A DNA stretch of 64,000 nucleotides from Paenibacillus sp. FSL R5-0623. GTDB lineage: Bacteria; Bacillota; Bacilli; Paenibacillales; Paenibacillaceae. The stretch lies in contig NZ_CP150233.1 in the NCBI RefSeq assembly GCF_037974265.1, positions 2,294,001-2,358,000 on the forward strand. Direction: 5' to 3'. Positions 18,469 through 27,640 of the stretch are shown here, piece by piece. Below the pieces are notes generated by a model. That model saw only the letters and a program-made list of their open reading frames with translations. It was not told the DNA's origin and made no database searches. The position numbers were made by a program, and so were the translations under genes. How positions within the stretch are numbered: position 1 is the stretch's first letter; every line of letters starts with the position of its first letter.

Positions 18469-20181
18469 GTGATGTCTAATGAGAGCGGAGAGATACAGAG
18501 GCTACGCAGAACGATTGAGCAGTTATCGGATCAGATGATCCGGAGTAAAGAGCAAGAGGAACGGACACTCTCGGAATTCTCGGATATGAATAATGAACTG
18601 GTGACACTCCAGCGTCTGCTTGCGAAGAACAATAAAAGTCTTGAAGCTGCACGTCAGCAAGCAGTAGATGCAGGTGATTCAAAAAATGCATTTATTGCAG
18701 GCATCAGTCATGATTTTCGCACGCCATTAAATGGAATATTGGGGATGGCTGAGATGCTTAAGTTGTCCCCCTTGTCTGAAGAACAGGAGAATTCCGTTTC
18801 CGTTATACAGGATGCTGCCAAACTGCTGCTTAAGCTGATTCAGGACCTTTTGGATCTGTCCAAACTTGAGGCGGGTCAGATGCGACTTGAACTGGGAGAA
18901 GTGGATCTGCAAGAGACGATAAACTATATTATCCGTTTGCTCGAACCCCAAGTCAGAAAGAACGGAAATCAGTTATCGATAGACTGTGACCCCAGAATCT
19001 CTACTCTTCTTGTAGGGGATTCAACGAGGATTACACAGATACTGATCAATCTAATTCAGAATGCGAACAAATTCACATCAGAAGGTACGGTGCGGATAAG
19101 AGTCACCCTTATGAAAGATGATGAAACTACACAAATGATCCGCTTTGAAGTGGAAGACACGGGGATTGGTATCCCGGAAGAAGATCAGCACCAGTTATTT
19201 CAACCCTACATGCAGACTGAACGAGGACGCTCAAGTGAATATGGAGGAACGGGCCTTGGATTATCGATCTGCAGGTCGCTCGTAACACTGATGGAAGGTC
19301 AGATTGGAGTAGACAGTCAGGAGGGTGAAGGCTCAACATTTTGGTTCGAACTTACACTTGGTAAGAAAGACGGTAACCAGTCCACTAACCCGTCTGTTGC
19401 TTCCACTCAAGAGCATCAGGGGCAGAATATGGATGATGAAGCTCCTTCTGTATCTGTATTGCTGGCCGATGATAATGTCATCAACCGGCAGCTTGTTATG
19501 TTGCAGCTCAAGAAACTGGGAATAACCCAAGTGGACGCTGTAGTGAATGGGGAAGAGGCAATAGCTGCTTTTCTCAGCAAAAAATACAGTTTGATTCTCA
19601 TGGACTATATAATGCCATTGATGGACGGTTTGGAGGCAACACGCAAAATCCGTTCGATAGAAATGGATGAAATGCGCCATACCACACCCATTATTGCAAT
19701 GACAGGTAATGTGATGCAGGAAGAGAAAGACAAGTGTATGGAGGCCGGGATGAATGACTTTATTGGCAAACCCTTCACGCTGGAAATTCTGAGAAAGATG
19801 ATCGAGAAGTGGCAGCAATCCTCCGAACCAACCGAGGTACTAAATATGAGCATCGTACATGAGATTGCGGAATTAAACACCGATGGCGATCGTACACTCC
19901 TCGGTATATTGTTGGACATGTATCGTACCGAAACACCCGGCAAGATTGAGGTGCTGCGTAGACATATTGTGTCGGGCGACCATGTTGCTGCAACCGAGGT
20001 AGCCCATGATTTGAAATCAGGGAGTCTGAGTCTGGGGATTCGTTATTTATCAACTTTATTTGCCCGGATAGAGCAGTTCGCGAAGGAAGGTCAATCACGG
20101 AAAGCAGAACCTTTGCTGGATGCTTTGTTACCCGCCTATCAAGCAGCATGTGCATCACTGCAACAAATAAGTAAAGATTGA
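18469..20181 (+). CDS. soluble hybrid histidine kinase with receiver and HPt domains
   Basis: 570 residues with no membrane segment. Order: N-terminal coiled coil (about 5-68); HisKA with phospho-His H81 in GISHDFRTPLNGI; HATPase (N box NLIQNANKF, G boxes EDTGIGIPEEDQ and GGTGLGLSI); a receiver domain (about 327-448) with acidic pair DD and phospho-Asp D379 in LILMDYIMP and Lys 434; and a C-terminal HPt domain with H513 in VAHDLKSGSLSLG. It can run a full internal phosphorelay but has no DNA-binding output, so the final receiver lies elsewhere. It has no sensor domain of its own, which fits signalling from the adjacent B12 protein. The GTG at 18469 has AGGAG nine bases upstream; the ATG at 18472 is the alternative. 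Confidence 0.9.
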   Translation: MMSNESGEIQRLRRTIEQLSDQMIRSKEQEERTLSEFSDMNNELVTLQRLLAKNNKSLEAARQQAVDAGDSKNAFIAGISHDFRTPLNGILGMAEMLKLSPLSEEQENSVSVIQDAAKLLLKLIQDLLDLSKLEAGQMRLELGEVDLQETINYIIRLLEPQVRKNGNQLSIDCDPRISTLLVGDSTRITQILINLIQNANKFTSEGTVRIRVTLMKDDETTQMIRFEVEDTGIGIPEEDQHQLFQPYMQTERGRSSEYGGTGLGLSICRSLVTLMEGQIGVDSQEGEGSTFWFELTLGKKDGNQSTNPSVASTQEHQGQNMDDEAPSVSVLLADDNVINRQLVMLQLKKLGITQVDAVVNGEEAIAAFLSKKYSLILMDYIMPLMDGLEATRKIRSIEMDEMRHTTPIIAMTGNVMQEEKDKCMEAGMNDFIGKPFTLEILRKMIEKWQQSSEPTEVLNMSIVHEIAELNTDGDRTLLGILLDMYRTETPGKIEVLRRHIVSGDHVAATEVAHDLKSGSLSLGIRYLSTLFARIEQFAKEGQSRKAEPLLDALLPAYQAACASLQQISKD

Positions 20182-20217
20182 ACATATCTTAATGAGGAAA
20201 GAGGGTAGGACTCGTTC

Positions 20218-21198
20218 ATGTTATTCTACGTACTTGCAGCACTGGTACTGATCGTTCTTGCTCTTCTGTGGACAGGTGGGCTTTATTTTTTCAAAACGGC
20301 CATTCGCCGTACGCCAAAAACATTTTTGGTGGATAATCCGAATCTGATGCCTGAACCGGACAATGAAATCATTAGCAGTGCTTCTGATCTGAAGTGGCTG
20401 GATGCTCAGCCTACTACAGAAGAGATATCTCTTCAATCACATGATGGATTAAAACTGTATGGTACATGGCTCGGTTCCAATAAAGGGTCGGATCAGACGG
20501 TTATTCTGGCACATGGTTATTCGGGGAGAGGCAGAGAAATGGCTGGTTTTGCCCGGTTTTATGCGGAAAAGCACGGTTATAACGTACTCATGCCAGATGA
20601 TCGGGGTCATGGCCGGAGCGAAGGTGATATCATCGGTTTTGGTTGGTTAGATCGGAAGGATTATGCCCAGTGGACCAACTGGGTGCTTGAAAAAGTGGGT
20701 ACACAAGGGGAAATCCTATTGCACGGCATATCCATGGGAGGAGCAACCGTACTGATGACAGGTGGTGAAGCCCTGCCGACTCAGGTTAAAGCGATTGTCT
20801 CTGATTGTGCATATACATCCGTGGAAGAAGAACTGACGTTCCAGTTAAAGCAATTATACAAGCTTCCTGCATTTCCGTTTATACCTGTCACAAGTCTAAT
20901 CTCCCGATGGAAAGCAGGGTATTCCTTTAGAGAGGCTTCGGCTCTCAAGCAGCTTGCCAAAGTTAACGTTCCCGTGTTATTCATCCACGGTGAGGCTGAT
21001 ACGTTTGTACCAACGGAAATGGTGTACAGGTTGTATGAAGCTTGCCCAACCGAAAAGGAATTGCTGACCGTCCCCCGTGCGGGCCATGGCACAGCGTTTC
21101 AAGTCGATCGCACTGGATATGAGGTGGCACTGGAATCCTTTATGAAGAAGAATCTGTCACCTTCGTGCTTCGTACCTGTAAGTTCAGAGGCCAAGTAA
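20218..21198 (+). CDS. membrane-anchored alpha/beta hydrolase
   Basis: 326 residues. An N-terminal hydrophobic anchor (about 2-24) is followed by an alpha/beta hydrolase domain: the oxyanion motif LAHGYSGRG, PDDRGHGRSEGD, the nucleophile elbow GISMGG (Ser), the acid in IHGEADTFVP and the catalytic His in RAGHGTAF. The overall layout matches the YqkD/YtaP-like Bacillus hydrolases of unknown substrate. It starts 36 bp after the kinase gene on the same strand. The last residues (SCFVPVSSEAK) are polar. Confidence 0.85.
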   Translation: MLFYVLAALVLIVLALLWTGGLYFFKTAIRRTPKTFLVDNPNLMPEPDNEIISSASDLKWLDAQPTTEEISLQSHDGLKLYGTWLGSNKGSDQTVILAHGYSGRGREMAGFARFYAEKHGYNVLMPDDRGHGRSEGDIIGFGWLDRKDYAQWTNWVLEKVGTQGEILLHGISMGGATVLMTGGEALPTQVKAIVSDCAYTSVEEELTFQLKQLYKLPAFPFIPVTSLISRWKAGYSFREASALKQLAKVNVPVLFIHGEADTFVPTEMVYRLYEACPTEKELLTVPRAGHGTAFQVDRTGYEVALESFMKKNLSPSCFVPVSSEAK

Positions 21199-21330
21199 AG
21201 CGATGGCCTTGTGTTTATAGGTATGCCCATGATTAAAGGGGGGCGCCGATTTTGATTGATTTTCTTTTGTGACAATCTGGGGTATTAAGTAGAAGATGCA
21301 AATCATTTTCTAAACGATGGGGGTTTCTTG

Positions 21331-22044
21331 ATGGGAAACGAACAATTTGAGGCTGCGCGAAAAGCAGAGGCAGGTTATCACTCCAACTTCTATCAGAATA
21401 ATGAATTATTTGCCTCCGGTACCTGGATGTCGAGGCCCATGCCTATGGTGATGGATATGCTGGAACGTCTACTTGCTCACAAGGAGGAATTGCGTGTCCT
21501 CGATCTGGGATGCGGAGTGGGAAGGCATACGATACCGATTGCACAGCGTCTTGCTAAAACGAACAGTGAAGTCATCGGTGTGGATTTGCTGGATGAGGCA
21601 GTAGACGGACTTCGCAAGTATGCGAAAGAATATCAGGTTGATCATATCGTGCAGGCAGTGAAAGCAGATGTTGAACATTATGCTGTGGAACCAAACTATT
21701 TTGATTATATCGCTGCTTGTTCTTGTCTGGAGCATGTCTCCAATAAGCAAGCCTTCATGGAAGCGATAGACCGGTTACAGGCCGGAACTCGCACAGGTGG
21801 TATTCATTGTATTACCATGAGTACCAGTGTGGAGGAAAAAGAAATCAATACAGGCAAGGAGATTGAACCATTAATTGAACTGAACTTGTCGACAGTTGAA
21901 GCGATCGCATTGCTGGAGGATGTCTACAAAGGCTGGAATATTCTGCTTCAGGAACATGTTACACAGACGATTGAAGAGGAAAAGTATGATGAACCGACAC
22001 AATTTCGTTGTGAACTGCTTCGTTTCGCTGTACAAAAGCAATGA
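21331..22044 (+). CDS. class I SAM-dependent methyltransferase
   Basis: 237 residues. Motif I is LRVLDLGCGVGRHTIPIAQRL, the acidic end of strand 2 is EVIGVDLLDEAV, and the post-II region is FDYIAACSCLEHVSNKQAF, giving a Methyltransf_25/Tellurite-type fold. The ATG at 21331 follows a GGGGG-rich site; the TTG just before it is unlikely. The substrate is unknown. The broken kinase reading frame follows after 68 bp. Confidence 0.82.
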   Translation: MGNEQFEAARKAEAGYHSNFYQNNELFASGTWMSRPMPMVMDMLERLLAHKEELRVLDLGCGVGRHTIPIAQRLAKTNSEVIGVDLLDEAVDGLRKYAKEYQVDHIVQAVKADVEHYAVEPNYFDYIAACSCLEHVSNKQAFMEAIDRLQAGTRTGGIHCITMSTSVEEKEINTGKEIEPLIELNLSTVEAIALLEDVYKGWNILLQEHVTQTIEEEKYDEPTQFRCELLRFAVQKQ

Positions 22045-22112
22045 ATTCTCTGCCGGGACCTGACCATGGACCCGGCACTCTTAATGTGTGGTCTGAAGGG
22101 AGATCGTTAAGG

Positions 22113-23099
22113 ATGAATACATATGTAATAGGGATGGATGGATGAGGGAGCCACACGCGTGTGGCTGTCGCAGATCAGAACGGGAAGATTGTATCCTATG
22201 TGCAAAAGAATGGTTGCAACCGTTATCACGATACCAATGCTGAGCAAAATGTGCTGGAGGGTATCGCTGAAGCCATAACTCAGGCTGGACTCCAATCAGA
22301 TCAGATCGCTGCCATTCAGGCCGGAATGGCGGGTCTGAATCGACCTGAAGATACAGTTTGGGCGGAGGCATTACTCGCTCGTACGGGGATTACAGGCAGG
22401 ATCAGTGCGGTAAACGATACGCACATCGCCCATACAGCGGCCTTCGACGGTGAGCCAGGTATTGTCGCTATTGGAGGAACAGGATCTCTGATCCTTGGTA
22501 GAACCGAGCAGGGTGCTTGGCTCCGCAATGATCAGTTCGGTCATTATGCGCCGACAGCAGCACGTTTTCTGGCTTACGACACGGTTCATTCCATACTGGC
22601 TGGACGTTATGAGTTGCAGGATCAAGAATGGATTGAGCAGGTTTTAACGTATTGGAATGTTGCCTCAATTCGAGAGCTCGCTGCGTTGGGGATAGCCGGT
22701 TTTGCCGAAAATAAACAGGCGACCAACCGGAAATTTGGTCAGATGGCGTCTATGGTGACTGAAGCTGCTGATCGGAATATTTCCCTTGCAGTTAGGGTGT
22801 GCGACTCGGCTGCCGATACGGCTGTTGTGGGAATCCTCATGCTGGCATCCTGTTTCGATCAGCCCACAGTGTCCATGACGCTTACCGGAAGCTGTCTGAA
22901 TTCACCCTATATGGTGGAGGCTGTTCAGAAAGGACTGGATGCTGCCTATATGCGCGAAGGGAAAAGAATTCAATACATACCCAGTAACTTGCCGGCAGTT
23001 GGGGGCGCACTGCTGGATGCCTACCATTTGGCGCAGATCAACGTATCGGATAACATCTCAACTGTGCTTCAATCGGAGCTGAATCGGCACACGACTTGA
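22113..23099 (+). pseudogene. BadF/BadG-type N-acetylglucosamine kinase-like gene with in-frame UGA at codon 11
   Basis: The frame from the ATG at 22113 reads MNTYVIGMDG, then TGA (22143-22145), then GSHTRVAVAD and an intact 317-codon remainder. The family expects Asp-Gly-Gly-Gly-Ser-x-Thr here, the first phosphate-binding loop, so a GGA glycine codon appears changed to TGA. The rest is typical of ASKHA sugar kinases of this group: AAIQAGMAGLNRPED, the second phosphate motif GIVAIGGTGSLILGR and GSCLNSPYMVEAVQKGL. Restarting at the GTG at 22161 would give a protein lacking this loop, with no good ribosome binding site. It could be a pseudogene, a sequencing error or a read-through gene; by family it would phosphorylate N-acetylglucosamine or a similar amino sugar. 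Confidence 0.8.
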
Positions 23100-23162
23100 A
23101 CTTTTAGAGGCTAACGACTACAATACGATAACGGAAACAAGCAAGGTATAGGAGGAATCAAG

Positions 23163-23600
23163 GTGTTAATTAATCTGAAATCACGCATACAGGAACCGGA
23201 AGTACAGGAGCTGTTGTCCTACTCGGTCTTCCCTGATCCGGATCACTTGAACCGTGCGTTGCAACAATATGTAGAGAGAGACGAACTGCAAATGGGCGGT
23301 TACGAAGATGAGGGACAATTGATCGGTCTGATTGGATATGAGAAGACAGGAACAAGTGAGGTTACCATTCATCATATCTCGGTTTTGCCTGAAAACCGCT
23401 TCAAAAATTATGGACGTGGTATGATCTCACAACTGCTGGCAACATACAATCCCGATAGACTGATTGCTGAGACCGAGCTGGAAGCCGTCGAGTTTTATCG
23501 GAATACGGGGTTTGTGGTATATAGTCTGGGTGAATTATACCCAGGTGTGGAGCGATTCCGTTGTGTGCTCGAAAAAGAGGAAGATACAGACGAAGAGTAG
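23163..23600 (+). CDS. GNAT family N-acetyltransferase
   Basis: 145 residues with a short GNAT fold: GGYEDEGQLIGLIGYE strands, then VTIHHISVLPENRFKNYGRGMISQLLATY, where the R/N-x-x-G-R-G loop should bind acetyl-CoA, and EAVEFYRNTGFVVYSLGE at the end. The GTG start at 23163 has AGGAGG seven bases upstream. It ends in an acidic tail. The strong terminator at 23647 closes the unit. Substrate unknown. Confidence 0.82.
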   Translation: MLINLKSRIQEPEVQELLSYSVFPDPDHLNRALQQYVERDELQMGGYEDEGQLIGLIGYEKTGTSEVTIHHISVLPENRFKNYGRGMISQLLATYNPDRLIAETELEAVEFYRNTGFVVYSLGELYPGVERFRCVLEKEEDTDEE

Positions 23601-23646
23601 CACAGAGGCCTTTTATTACTTTGGGAATATATGGAATATAATCATT

Positions 23647-23696
23647 ACAGGATGTTGGATTTGGCAATGAGCTGAGTCGGACGTCCTGTTTTTTTT
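23647..23696 (+). terminator. rho-independent terminator
   Basis: Nine-bp stem (ACAGGATGT with ACGTCCTGT, one wobble) and a long loop, followed by a run of eight T. Confidence 0.8.
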
Positions 23697-23728
23697 GTCG
23701 TTTTCATCAAAAAAGCAGGAAAAAAGTA

Positions 23729-23756
23729 TTGCTTTGTGAGATTGTTTCATTATAGA
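23729..23756 (+). promoter_or_regulatory. putative sigma-A promoter of the MarR-MMPL operon
   Basis: TTGCTT, 16 bp, TATAGA, directly upstream of the palindromic operator candidate. Both hexamers are imperfect. Confidence 0.4.
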
Positions 23757-23772
23757 ATAGTTTCACAGAAGA

Positions 23773-23793
23773 ATAGTTCGTTAAGTGAACTAT
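23773..23793. promoter_or_regulatory. inverted repeat, probable MarR operator
   Basis: ATAGTTC, 7 bp, GAACTAT: seven-bp perfect arms about 27 bp before the MarR start and just downstream of the predicted -10 box. Position and symmetry fit autorepression by the adjacent MarR protein. Confidence 0.6.
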
Positions 23794-23819
23794 ATAGATT
23801 CGGGAAAGGAGAATGAAGA

Positions 23820-24278
23820 ATGACTACACCGGATGCAAAAAGTTTGGTGAACCGCTATTTGGATGCTTCCTTTATGGTCAATAAGCGGTTTGATACGCGG
23901 ATACGCGAACAAGTGGGGCAGACCATAACGACCGATCAGTTCTGCGCACTTCGTCTGATTGAAGAGAAACCTTTCTGCACCCCCTCTGATCTGGCAGAGC
24001 TTCTGTGCATAGGCAAGAGCAGCATTACTGCTTTGGTCAACAAGCTGGTGGATCGCGATTTGGTCCATAGAGCCGGGGATGAACGCGACCGCCGCGTTGT
24101 ATATCTGACACTGACGGATACCGGACGACAGGTATACAGGGAAACAGAACAGGAAATACAGCAGATTCTGGAGCCGTATCTGGTTCATTTTAAACCGGAA
24201 GAGGTTCGGATTTTCATTGAATCTTTTGAGAAGCTTGCAGCTTTGCTAACGCATGAAGGAGGACAGGAGAACGAATGA
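23820..24278 (+). CDS. MarR family regulator, YdgG-like
   Basis: 152-residue winged-helix regulator: CTPSDLAELLCIGKSSITALVNKLVDRDLVHRAGDERDRRVVYLTLT contains the recognition helix and the D-R-R-V-V-Y wing. AAAGGAG lies at proper spacing upstream. Its stop overlaps the MMPL start by 4 bp (ATGA). The pair matches the Bacillus subtilis ydgG-ydgH arrangement, so it is probably a local repressor of the exporter acting at the 23773 inverted repeat. Confidence 0.88.
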   Translation: MTTPDAKSLVNRYLDASFMVNKRFDTRIREQVGQTITTDQFCALRLIEEKPFCTPSDLAELLCIGKSSITALVNKLVDRDLVHRAGDERDRRVVYLTLTDTGRQVYRETEQEIQQILEPYLVHFKPEEVRIFIESFEKLAALLTHEGGQENE

Positions 24279-27200
24279 GAGCGATACTAAAAGCAAGATG
24301 GTGGTTAATGGGGCTATGGGTTGTTGTAGCTGCCGTGTTGATGTTTACTGCCCCTAACATGAGTGAACTGATTCGGGAAAAGGGACAGTTTTCGGTTCCG
24401 GAAGGGTATTCTTCCACCCAAGCCGCAGCGATTTTGAATGAAGCTGCAGCACAAAAGGGAGAGCAGCAAGGCAGCCAGATCGCTCTTGTATTTTATAATC
24501 CGGAAGGTCTGGGTACCGCGGGGAAACAAGAGGCAGAGAAGGCCGTTAAAAACTTGGAGGCCGACAAGGAGAAGCTGGGCATTCTGTCCATTCTGGAACC
24601 TTTCTCTCAGCCTGAATTGTCAGAGAAGATGATCTCAGCTGATGGCAAAACGATTCTAACATCGCTATCCATTGATCAGGGAGATCGTACGGTCAAGGAA
24701 ATGCGGGAAGACCTGAATGAAGCATTGAAGTCCGTCAATGTGGAGCACTACATAACCGGTAAAGGTCTGATTGATGAGGACACCATTGAAAGTTCACAAG
24801 AGGGGCTTAAGAAATCGGAATATATTACCGTTGTCTTTATTTTACTTATTCTGTTCCTGGTGTTCCGTTCGTTTGTAGCTCCGTTTGTCCCGCTGCTGAC
24901 GGTGGGGATCAGTTATATTGTATCGCAACAGATTGTTGCATTCCTGGTGGATGGGCTGGACTTCCCGATATCCACATTTACACAGATCTTCATGGTCGCC
25001 GTTATGTTCGGGATTGGTACGGATTACTGCATCCTGCTGATCAGTCGGTTCAAGGAAGAACTGGCTCATCATGAGAATACGTGGGATGCCATCATTGCCA
25101 CCTATCGTACTGCCGGTAAAACGGTACTCTTCTCAGCACTAGCTGTGCTGGTTGGATTCATTGCAATCGGATTTGCCCAGTTTATGTTGTACCGCTCTGC
25201 GGTTGCCGTAGCTGTAGGTATTGCTGTGATGATGCTTGCCTTGGTGACCATCGTACCATTCTTTATGGCAGTGCTGGGCAAGAGGTTATTCTGGCCGTCG
25301 AAGGGTTCACTTGAACATGCGGAGAGCAAGATCTATGGTGCAGCTGGACGCTTTTCACTGAAACGTCCATGGGCTGCGCTGCTCATCGTTGCAGCTGTCT
25401 GTTTGCCTCTTCTGGCAACCTACGATGGCAAACTTTCGTTCAATAGTCTCGATGAGATTGGTGAGAAATATGATTCCGTAAAAGCATTCAACATTATCTC
25501 TGACAGCTTCGGTCCGGGTGAATCACTGCCGGGTCAGATCGTCATCCAGAACGATGAAGAGATGGATAATGCAAAGTATATGGCCGTTGCCGAGAAAATT
25601 AGCCGGGAAGTAGAGAAAGTAGCCGGAGTCTCTGGTGTCCGCAGTATGACACGACCTACGGGGGATGAGATTAAAGATTTTGAAGTTACACAGCAAGTGG
25701 GAACATTATCGGATGGGCTGGGTGAAGGCAAGACGGGTCTGGATAAAATCCGTGATGGCCTGAGTGAAGCCAGCAGTCAGCTAAGTAAAAATGAACCTCA
25801 GTTAAAAGAAGCTGCTGATGGAGCAGGTGAACTTACCAAAGGAACCTCCCAGTTGCAAACGGGTATCACGCAGCTCAGTCAGGGACTTGGGCAGATTGAA
25901 AAAGGCATTCGAGATGGTTCTGCAGGTGCAGGGGATCTGAAAGCTGGACTTCAGCAAGCCAAAACAAGTGCAGATCAACTTGCGCAGGCGAACAATCAGT
26001 TGCTTGAAGCCTATCGTCAGGCGGGAGCAGGGGTCGCTGCACTGGGGGATGGAACCCGCGAACTGGAACAACAGCTGAACGGGGTTTCATCAGCTCTAAC
26101 CAGTCTCTCCGAATCCTTCACAGCACTTGAAGAGCGTTATCCTGAATTGGAGCAAGATGCTGATTACCAGCGTATCAAAGGTACGATTGGTGAAACAGGT
26201 TCTGGTACAGCGCAGCTTGCGCAAGGTTTGGGGCAGATTCAGACCAAGCTTGGAGAAGCCGCTGCTGGAATTAATCAGGCCAATGAAGGGTTTGCCTCCG
26301 CAGCAGCCGGACAAAAGGCGCTTGCCGATGGCCTGGGTCAAATTGTAACAGGAATTGGTCAGTTGCAATCCGGTCTCAAACAGGCTGCAGATGGTCAAGG
26401 CAAAGTGATTAGTGAAATTCCTTCCATTCAGGATGGACTTGGCCAGCTTCAGGGTGGTCAGGAGAAAATTCAGCAAGGCTTCTCGGATCTGAGTGGTCAA
26501 CTGACACAACTGACAGATGGCTTGAATCAGAGTGTCGATGGTATTAAACAGGTATCCGGGGGACTGGATTCAGCGCAGGACTACCTGACGCAATTGCAAA
26601 ATTCACCAGATTCCGATCTGGCAGGCTGGTACGTTCCTGAAGAAGCACTGAACAGCAAAGACTTCACACAGGTATTTGATACGTATCTGTCTGAAGATCG
26701 GAAAACGATGACAATTGATGTTATTTTCGCCGAAAATCCATACGGAACAGAAGCCATTGATCGTGTTCCTGACATTGAGGCGGCAGTACATCGCGCGGTA
26801 CAAGGCAGTACGCTTGAAAAAGCAGACATCGCCATAGGCGGAGTTACCAGTACGTTTGCAGATCTGCAGGAGATCTCGAATAACGATTATACACGTACTG
26901 TAATGCTGATGCTGGCAGGCACATTTATTATTCTGGTTGTGCTGCTCCGCTCAGTCATTATGCCACTGTATCTGATCGTTTCCTTATTACTTGCTTATTT
27001 CACATCGATGGCGTTAACCGAAGTGATCTTTGTTAATATCCTCGGATTCGCAGGTATCAGCTGGGTTACTCCGTTCTTCGGATTTGTCATGCTGATTGCA
27101 CTCGGTGTGGATTATAGCATCTTCCTGATGGACCGTTTCAATGAGAACAAAGGCATGAAAGTACAGGATGCCATGTTGTACGCGATGAAGAACATGGGAA

Positions 27201-27442
27201 CCGTTATTCTATCTGCCGCGGTCATTCTGAGCGGTACATTTGCTGCCATGTATCCATCCGGTGTTCTCTCGATGATGCAGATTGCCACAGTAGTTCTTAG
27301 CGGATTGATCTTGTACTCTCTGCTGTTCCTGCCATTCTTCGTCCCAGTGATGGTGAAGATGTTTGGCCGGGCCAACTGGTGGCCGTTCCCGAACAAGGAA
27401 CAATCAGATTCCGTTGATTCGGATCGGACCATAGGCATGTAA
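24275..27442 (+). CDS. MMPL/RND-type exporter, YdgH-like
   Basis: 1,055-residue membrane protein of the MMPL branch of RND transporters. Two similar halves each have one N-terminal helix, an external domain and a block of five or six helices. The first block contains FGIGTDYCILLISRFKEEL and the second ALGVDYSIFLMDRFNENKG, the GxxxDY motifs of the proton relay. The external loop of the second half (about residues 475-785) is a long Gly/Gln/Leu-rich coiled region with repeated L-x-x-G-L-x-Q-L units, as in YhgE/Pip-type proteins. The role is probably proton-driven export of a lipid-like or toxic compound. It is translationally coupled to the MarR gene. Confidence 0.88.
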   Translation: MRAILKARWWLMGLWVVVAAVLMFTAPNMSELIREKGQFSVPEGYSSTQAAAILNEAAAQKGEQQGSQIALVFYNPEGLGTAGKQEAEKAVKNLEADKEKLGILSILEPFSQPELSEKMISADGKTILTSLSIDQGDRTVKEMREDLNEALKSVNVEHYITGKGLIDEDTIESSQEGLKKSEYITVVFILLILFLVFRSFVAPFVPLLTVGISYIVSQQIVAFLVDGLDFPISTFTQIFMVAVMFGIGTDYCILLISRFKEELAHHENTWDAIIATYRTAGKTVLFSALAVLVGFIAIGFAQFMLYRSAVAVAVGIAVMMLALVTIVPFFMAVLGKRLFWPSKGSLEHAESKIYGAAGRFSLKRPWAALLIVAAVCLPLLATYDGKLSFNSLDEIGEKYDSVKAFNIISDSFGPGESLPGQIVIQNDEEMDNAKYMAVAEKISREVEKVAGVSGVRSMTRPTGDEIKDFEVTQQVGTLSDGLGEGKTGLDKIRDGLSEASSQLSKNEPQLKEAADGAGELTKGTSQLQTGITQLSQGLGQIEKGIRDGSAGAGDLKAGLQQAKTSADQLAQANNQLLEAYRQAGAGVAALGDGTRELEQQLNGVSSALTSLSESFTALEERYPELEQDADYQRIKGTIGETGSGTAQLAQGLGQIQTKLGEAAAGINQANEGFASAAAGQKALADGLGQIVTGIGQLQSGLKQAADGQGKVISEIPSIQDGLGQLQGGQEKIQQGFSDLSGQLTQLTDGLNQSVDGIKQVSGGLDSAQDYLTQLQNSPDSDLAGWYVPEEALNSKDFTQVFDTYLSEDRKTMTIDVIFAENPYGTEAIDRVPDIEAAVHRAVQGSTLEKADIAIGGVTSTFADLQEISNNDYTRTVMLMLAGTFIILVVLLRSVIMPLYLIVSLLLAYFTSMALTEVIFVNILGFAGISWVTPFFGFVMLIALGVDYSIFLMDRFNENKGMKVQDAMLYAMKNMGTVILSAAVILSGTFAAMYPSGVLSMMQIATVVLSGLILYSLLFLPFFVPVMVKMFGRANWWPFPNKEQSDSVDSDRTIGM

Positions 27443-27460
27443 TGCATTGCAATGAATCTG

Positions 27461-27498
27461 GCTCTGCCGCGTTATGTGGCAGGGCTTTTTTATTTTTT
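27461..27498 (+). terminator. rho-independent terminator after MMPL gene
   Basis: GCTCTGCC pairs with GGCAGGGC (one wobble), followed by a T-rich tract. Confidence 0.88.
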
Positions 27499-27640
27499 GC
27501 CTCTACAGGAAAGCTGCAACTTGTGCAAAAGAAAGGTGCATGCCTAAGGACATCATCCCGCGCTTTGTCATCCCACTCATCATAAGATATAGAGCAGTTC
27601 ATTATTGTTCAGAAAAATCACAGCAGAGAGGGGCGACGGG

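Noticed and set aside
22051..22079. Inverted repeat TGCCGGG/CCCGGCA after the methyltransferase as a terminator
   Set aside because: Seven-bp arms with a 13-nt loop but no T-run; may be chance or a weak pause site.
22143..22145. UGA as a selenocysteine codon
   Set aside because: The position is an invariant glycine in a phosphate-binding loop, not a redox site, and I see no convincing SECIS-like hairpin just downstream.
25802..26509. Long minus-strand reading frames inside the MMPL gene
   Set aside because: They are shadows of the repeat-rich coding strand and have no start signals or family features.
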